Positions 1-4,400 of a DNA stretch of 6,063 nt are shown here, one piece after another. Position 1 is the first letter of the stretch; every line of letters starts with the position of its first letter. This DNA is from Clostridiales bacterium (lineage in GTDB: Bacteria > Bacillota > Clostridia > Oscillospirales > JAAYXM01). The notes beneath the pieces were generated by a model. It had not been told where the DNA came from and made no database searches. It saw nothing but the letters and a program-made list of their open reading frames with translations. A program made the translations under genes and the position numbers. The stretch covers positions 1-6,063 of the forward strand of contig JAAYXM010000110.1 in the NCBI GenBank assembly GCA_012515925.1. The letters are read 5' to 3'.

Positions 1-1392
1 CAAATCTGTCGCGCGCGAGGCTTCATCCGCTGTCAGGGCAAGCCAGTTTATCGGGTTTATATTCTCATCCAGATAGCTGAGTGCCTCGTCGGTCATCGCG
101 GCCTGCTCATCGGAATAAGCCACTGTTACCGCCGCCGGGTCAAGCCTTTGATAAAGGCCGTATGACATGACTCCGTATTTTGCGGTGGGGTTTTCGCCTT
201 CCTCTGTGATAAAGCGCCGCTGACCGTCCGCATAGGTAAATGTCTCGCCCTCTTTGCCCCAGCTTAATAGCTCCGCCGCCTCATCCGAATACATCCAGTC
301 AAGCAGCTTTATCGAGTTTTCTATGCGTGTTTTGTCGCCCGTGTTGCAAATTATATAACCGGTCGGGTCAGAGTTTAATTTAGCGATTTTGTTTTCACCT
401 TTATTGACACCCGGCGGTTTCATAATCGTCCATGTGTATTCGGGATCACGCTTACGGTTCGGCAGATTAAAGAAATCGAATCTTACCATATACTCGGGCA
501 TCATAAATCCGCGGTCGGTCGAAATAATCTCTTCCCAGCTCTTTGTAGCGATTGTCAAGTAATCCGGTGGTACGAGCGATGCGTCACGGAGCTTGCGGAA
601 ATAGTTGACGATGTCAAGCATAACCGGCTCGGTAGCACCATAGCTCCACTTCCCGTTCGGAAAATCGTAGTATAAATCGTACGCGAAATATGGCTTGAAT
701 CCGGTGCCGATAAGATTTATTTTCCCGAGTCCGCCGCGAAACGCGACAGGATAACTGTCGGGATAAATCTCCTTTAATTTTTTCGCGGTCTCATATACTT
801 CATCAAACGTTTCAGGCGGTGTTAAGCCGTTCTTTTCGAATATATCCTTACGGTACATCCAAACCTGCAGATTCATAACCCTGTCATAACCATAGACCTG
901 CGGAAAATATGTCTTCCCGTCGGGACCCAGTCGTTGTATCAAAAACGCGTTGCGCTCACGCTCGGGCAGGCTGTTCCAGAATGCCGTATAGTTCGGCATC
1001 ATATCAAGATAGTCGTCAATAGCAACAAGCGCGCCTTGTGCGGAATACTGGTCCGCCGTCGCCTTGTTCTGTATGTGTATTAAATCCGGCAATTCCTTGG
1101 GCGTGGCCATGAGCAGTGACAGCTTCGTCGAAAACTCGGTATTTGGTATGGAGGTGACGTTAAGCGTGGCGCCTGTTGCCTCTTTGAAATACTTCCAAAA
1201 GACATAGTTCGGATTATACGGCCAGCTGGGATGTGAGCCCACCAGAATCGAAAGCTCCGTTGATGACGTAAATAACTTGCCCTCGGCATTATCCTTATCC
1301 ACCGGCTCCGGCCCCGAAGGCGCGCCGCATGAGACCATAAGTCCCGCAAATAAGGTAACGGCGATTAGCAGCGCAATAACTTTACTTTTCAT
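1..1392 (-). CDS. Extracellular solute-binding lipoprotein of a carbohydrate ABC transporter, C-terminus cut by the left window edge
   Basis: Reading from the ATG at 1392 gives 464 codons with no stop before base 1, so the 3' end is missing. The start is supported by AGGAGG seven bases upstream and by a classical lipoprotein signal: MKSK, a hydrophobic stretch, then MVSC with Cys22 as the predicted lipidated residue. A low-complexity Gly/Pro/Asp-rich tether follows. The mature part has the style of family 1 / LplA-YtcQ-type sugar-binding proteins: a WMYRKDIFEKNGL segment at about residues 178-190 followed by TPPETFDEVYETAKKL, and a late WGKEGETFTYADG segment (about 378-390) like the WGxEGxxY block usual near the end of these proteins. 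Family members are commonly around 500-560 residues, so perhaps 40-100 are missing. The inferred role is to sit outside the membrane, bind oligosaccharides and deliver them to LplB/LplC-like permeases, which are not in the window. Its place directly after a surface lyase gene suggests it binds that enzyme's products. Ligand unknown. Confidence 0.93.
   Translation of the reverse strand, partial: MKSKVIALLIAVTLFAGLMVSCGAPSGPEPVDKDNAEGKLFTSSTELSILVGSHPSWPYNPNYVFWKYFKEATGATLNVTSIPNTEFSTKLSLLMATPKELPDLIHIQNKATADQYSAQGALVAIDDYLDMMPNYTAFWNSLPERERNAFLIQRLGPDGKTYFPQVYGYDRVMNLQVWMYRKDIFEKNGLTPPETFDEVYETAKKLKEIYPDSYPVAFRGGLGKINLIGTGFKPYFAYDLYYDFPNGKWSYGATEPVMLDIVNYFRKLRDASLVPPDYLTIATKSWEEIISTDRGFMMPEYMVRFDFFNLPNRKRDPEYTWTIMKPPGVNKGENKIAKLNSDPTGYIICNTGDKTRIENSIKLLDWMYSDEAAELLSWGKEGETFTYADGQRRFITEEGENPTAKYGVMSYGLYQRLDPAAVTVAYSDEQAAMTDEALSYLDENINPINWLALTADEASRATDL
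1327..1392 (-). other. Lipoprotein signal peptide with lipobox (residues 1-22)
   Basis: The first 22 codons encode two lysines near the N-terminus, a hydrophobic core of about 15 residues, and LMVSC. The Cys codon TGC lies at 1327-1329 on the minus strand. Met at the -3 position is a less common lipobox residue than Leu, but Val at -2, Ser at -1 and Cys at +1 fit. The predicted fate is lipidation by Lgt and cleavage by signal peptidase II before Cys22. Confidence 0.85.
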
Positions 1393-1399
1393 TTTTTAT

Positions 1400-1405
1400 C
1401 CTCCT
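1400..1405 (-). promoter_or_regulatory. Strong Shine-Dalgarno site for the solute-binding protein gene
   Basis: The minus strand reads AGGAGG at 1405-1400, seven bases before the ATG at 1392. It starts directly after the TAG stop (1408-1406) of the upstream lyase gene. The full 13-base gap is therefore just the ribosome binding site and its A-rich spacer. There is no room for a promoter or terminator, so the two genes are probably co-transcribed, and re-initiation by ribosomes ending on the lyase gene is possible. Confidence 0.92.
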
Positions 1406-4400
1406 CTAAATTTCATTTATAATATCAATAATCCGCATTAGCATTACGGCTACTTCCGCGCGTGTGGCTTTGGCAAGCGGTTCGATTCTGCCGCCCGCGC
1501 CCTTTATTATACCGTTTTTGATAAGTCTTGCAAAATGCTCCTTTGCATAGTCGGATACATTCGCCGAGTCGGTAAACCCGTCAAGAACGGATATATCGGC
1601 TTCTTCCAGCTTGATGCCAAGCTTATCCAAGGCACGCGAGATTATTACTATGATATCCTGCCTTGATATTTCTTTATCCGGCTCAAATCTGTTATTACCG
1701 ACGCCGGCTATGATTCCCCCGGCTTTCGCGGCAGAGAGCGCGTCATAATAGTATTTGCTTTCATCAACATCATCAAAATTATCGGTGCCGCCGTTTATGT
1801 TTAGAGCGCGAACCAAAAGGAGCGTGAGATCGGCACGGGATATATTATCTCCGGGGGCAAAAATCCTGTTTCCGCGCCCCTTGATTATGCCGCGCTCCGA
1901 AAGACTTATTATTGCCTTCTTTGCCCAATCGTACCCGTTAAGATCAATGAAAATCTCCTCCGTGCCCGGCTCATCGGGCAAAGCCCCCGTATCCGTATCC
2001 GTATCAGGCGCGGGCGGGTTATTATTGCTCGAGCCGGGCGTTTGCGCGGATGTGCCGGTTTTTTTGCTTGTGGCGCTGAACACGTTGATGGGCACGTGTA
2101 CGGTAGAGGTAAGGGCGCCGTCGGTTACGGCTATCTCCGCGTAGTTCTTCCCTGCCTGGTTTGATTCGGGTCTCCAGAAAAACGTTTTTGTATCGGAATC
2201 AAACGAAGCGCCTCTCGGGATGTTGACCGCACTGTAAGTCAAATCCTTCCCCACGGGGCTCTCGGCAGACACATAAAACCTTATTTCCGACCCCGCGTCA
2301 ACAGACTTTTCCGAAATCGGAGCTATTATAGGCGCGCTGTCATATTCTCCCGATAACGGAATTCTAAAGCTTTGCCCCTCCGCTATATTGTAGATAAAGC
2401 CGCCGTTTAAATCCATACTGTCACGGTATTTTCTGACCGGGGAAACATCTCCGATATCGAGTATTATATCCCCGTTTTCACAGGCTGTCGCACCCTTTAT
2501 TCTATATGCGCCGTTTTCCACACCGTCGTTAGACACATAGATATATCTGCCAATAATATCGTTTAAATCATTAACGGGAGCGCCCGGCGTGACAGTAATG
2601 CTGTTTTCATGCGCAAGCTCCCTCGTGAAGTCGCGGATTGTTCCGGTTATCGCTTCCGTCTCAAACGTACTGTTCCCGATAATCGTGCCGTCGTTTACAT
2701 AGCTGTATACAATCTCATCTCCGACTACTGTGCATACGCCGATAAAGCCTTTGAAATCGATACCGTCCACCTGATACGTAACGCGGTTGTTCGTTGCGTA
2801 TACGATATAGTCCTTTCGACCGTCGACGTGCGTAACCTTAACGGCTTTAACCTTGTCCGCCGCGCCCTGAATCCCGTCCTTTACTGTAGCTTTCACAGAC
2901 TCCAGGGATTCTATATACCGTGATTTATCGTACGGCTCGAATACCGTGGTAAACAGCGTATCCAGACCGTTTCCTATCCGGCGCGCAAGCACAAATTCAA
3001 GAGGCGGTATCTGTTTGTTGACTCCGGTGCGCGGAGCGAGCCCTTTAGCAAGAGCAACCTCGCTCAGCTCAAAATCATTTAACATAGTCATACGCAGATG
3101 CAAATCCCGCATACTGTTGACAAGCGTGCGTCTGAAATCCTTGACCTTAAAATCAACCGTAAACTCGCCTGTACCCGGATAGCTTGCTTTCCGGACATCA
3201 TACAGCCAGCTGAAGCCGTTTAAGTAGTTTGCGTTTTCACCCCACGGCACACCCGGACCGGCATATGAGCCCATGGGCTGGGCAACGAGAGCAACCCCTT
3301 CCTTGCCGAACATAACCTCGGCTTCGTCGGATTGCGAATGGAAGCTGTACAGGTGGTCGTTGCCTCCGTTTACCCGGAAGAAATCTATACCGTACGAAAC
3401 CTCGTCCGAGGCTTCGACCATAACAAGTGTCCGGCGGTATTCCGCTGTTTCCGTGTATGCTTTTTTAGCGTCAATATCCATTACCTTTACGCGTCCGGCA
3501 TCGTCAAAATGCATCGGTGTGCCCTGCGTGGCGAGCCCGTTTTGCATTTTGGCATTGACTACCACGGTATTATGGCTGATCGTATTAACCTGCCACTGAA
3601 CACGGTTCGGAGCATAGTCGGCGGTTTCGGGATAGCCCATGTCGGGTGCCATATCCAGACCGTATGCGTGTATACCCAGATTAAGCGCATCCGGGTGACC
3701 GTGGCCGGTGCCTTTGCCGTAATATATCCAGAAATCGCGCTGGGTGTCCTTAATATTGCTTATGTTTTCGCTGTCGTAATATGAACCCGCGCGGAGTATA
3801 GCAAAACCAAAGCCTGTCAGGTTTTCGCTTTTATCAAAATCATACTCGCCGTGCCGGTTTATAATTTCGCGAATTTCATCCTGAACGGATTCCGGTGATT
3901 TAGTAAAAACATCCGCGTGCAGACCCTTCTCGCTGCTGCCGTTTAAGAAATAGAGAATCTGCGCAAGCCTCGGCTCCTTATATTTCAGGAATGCTCTCAT
4001 CAATTTGTCCGGGAGCAGTTGAAAGCCCGTACCCGCCGTACTGCCCGAGTCGCCGATTTGCGCCGTCGCACGGCGCGCCAATGTCAGCGGCATTAACGCA
4101 TCAAACATTTTTTTGAATTTCGGATGATCATATAAATCCGCGCCGACTTCGTAATTGTCAAGTATATCCGCTATCATCTCGATATACTCGAGCCATAAGC
4201 TGTTATACTGCGGCGCCGCTTCGTTCCCGATTCCGTCGCGGTTTATTGTGTCAACCAATTGATGCAGCGTGTTTCCGCCTTTTACGTCGGTTGTGCCTGC
4301 CAGAATACCCGGCCTCAGCACCCAATCGATCCATTCACCGCTCTCCGGCTCGGAGTCGAGTACAACCGCGGCAAGCGCGGCGGCGGATTGTACCATACCG

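Noticed and set aside
1080..1349. 89-residue minus-strand ORF overlapping the binding-protein gene
   Set aside because: It is out of frame with the well-supported lipoprotein gene at the same place, is rich in Arg/Ser/Pro without domain features, and no independent evidence favours it.
1393..1405. Promoter or terminator between the two genes
   Set aside because: Only 13 bases separate them, filled by the Shine-Dalgarno site and spacer; no hairpin or -10/-35 pair fits.
1755..2144. Plus-strand ORF of 129 codons
   Set aside because: Antisense shadow of the SLH/linker coding region; composition is biased by the opposite strand's codons and no recognisable domain is present.
3332..3784. Plus-strand ORF of 150 codons, the longest on that strand
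   Set aside because: Lies wholly antisense to the conserved heparinase beta-sandwich. Its hydrophobic stretches arise from the reverse complement of conserved codons, and it has no convincing ribosome binding site.
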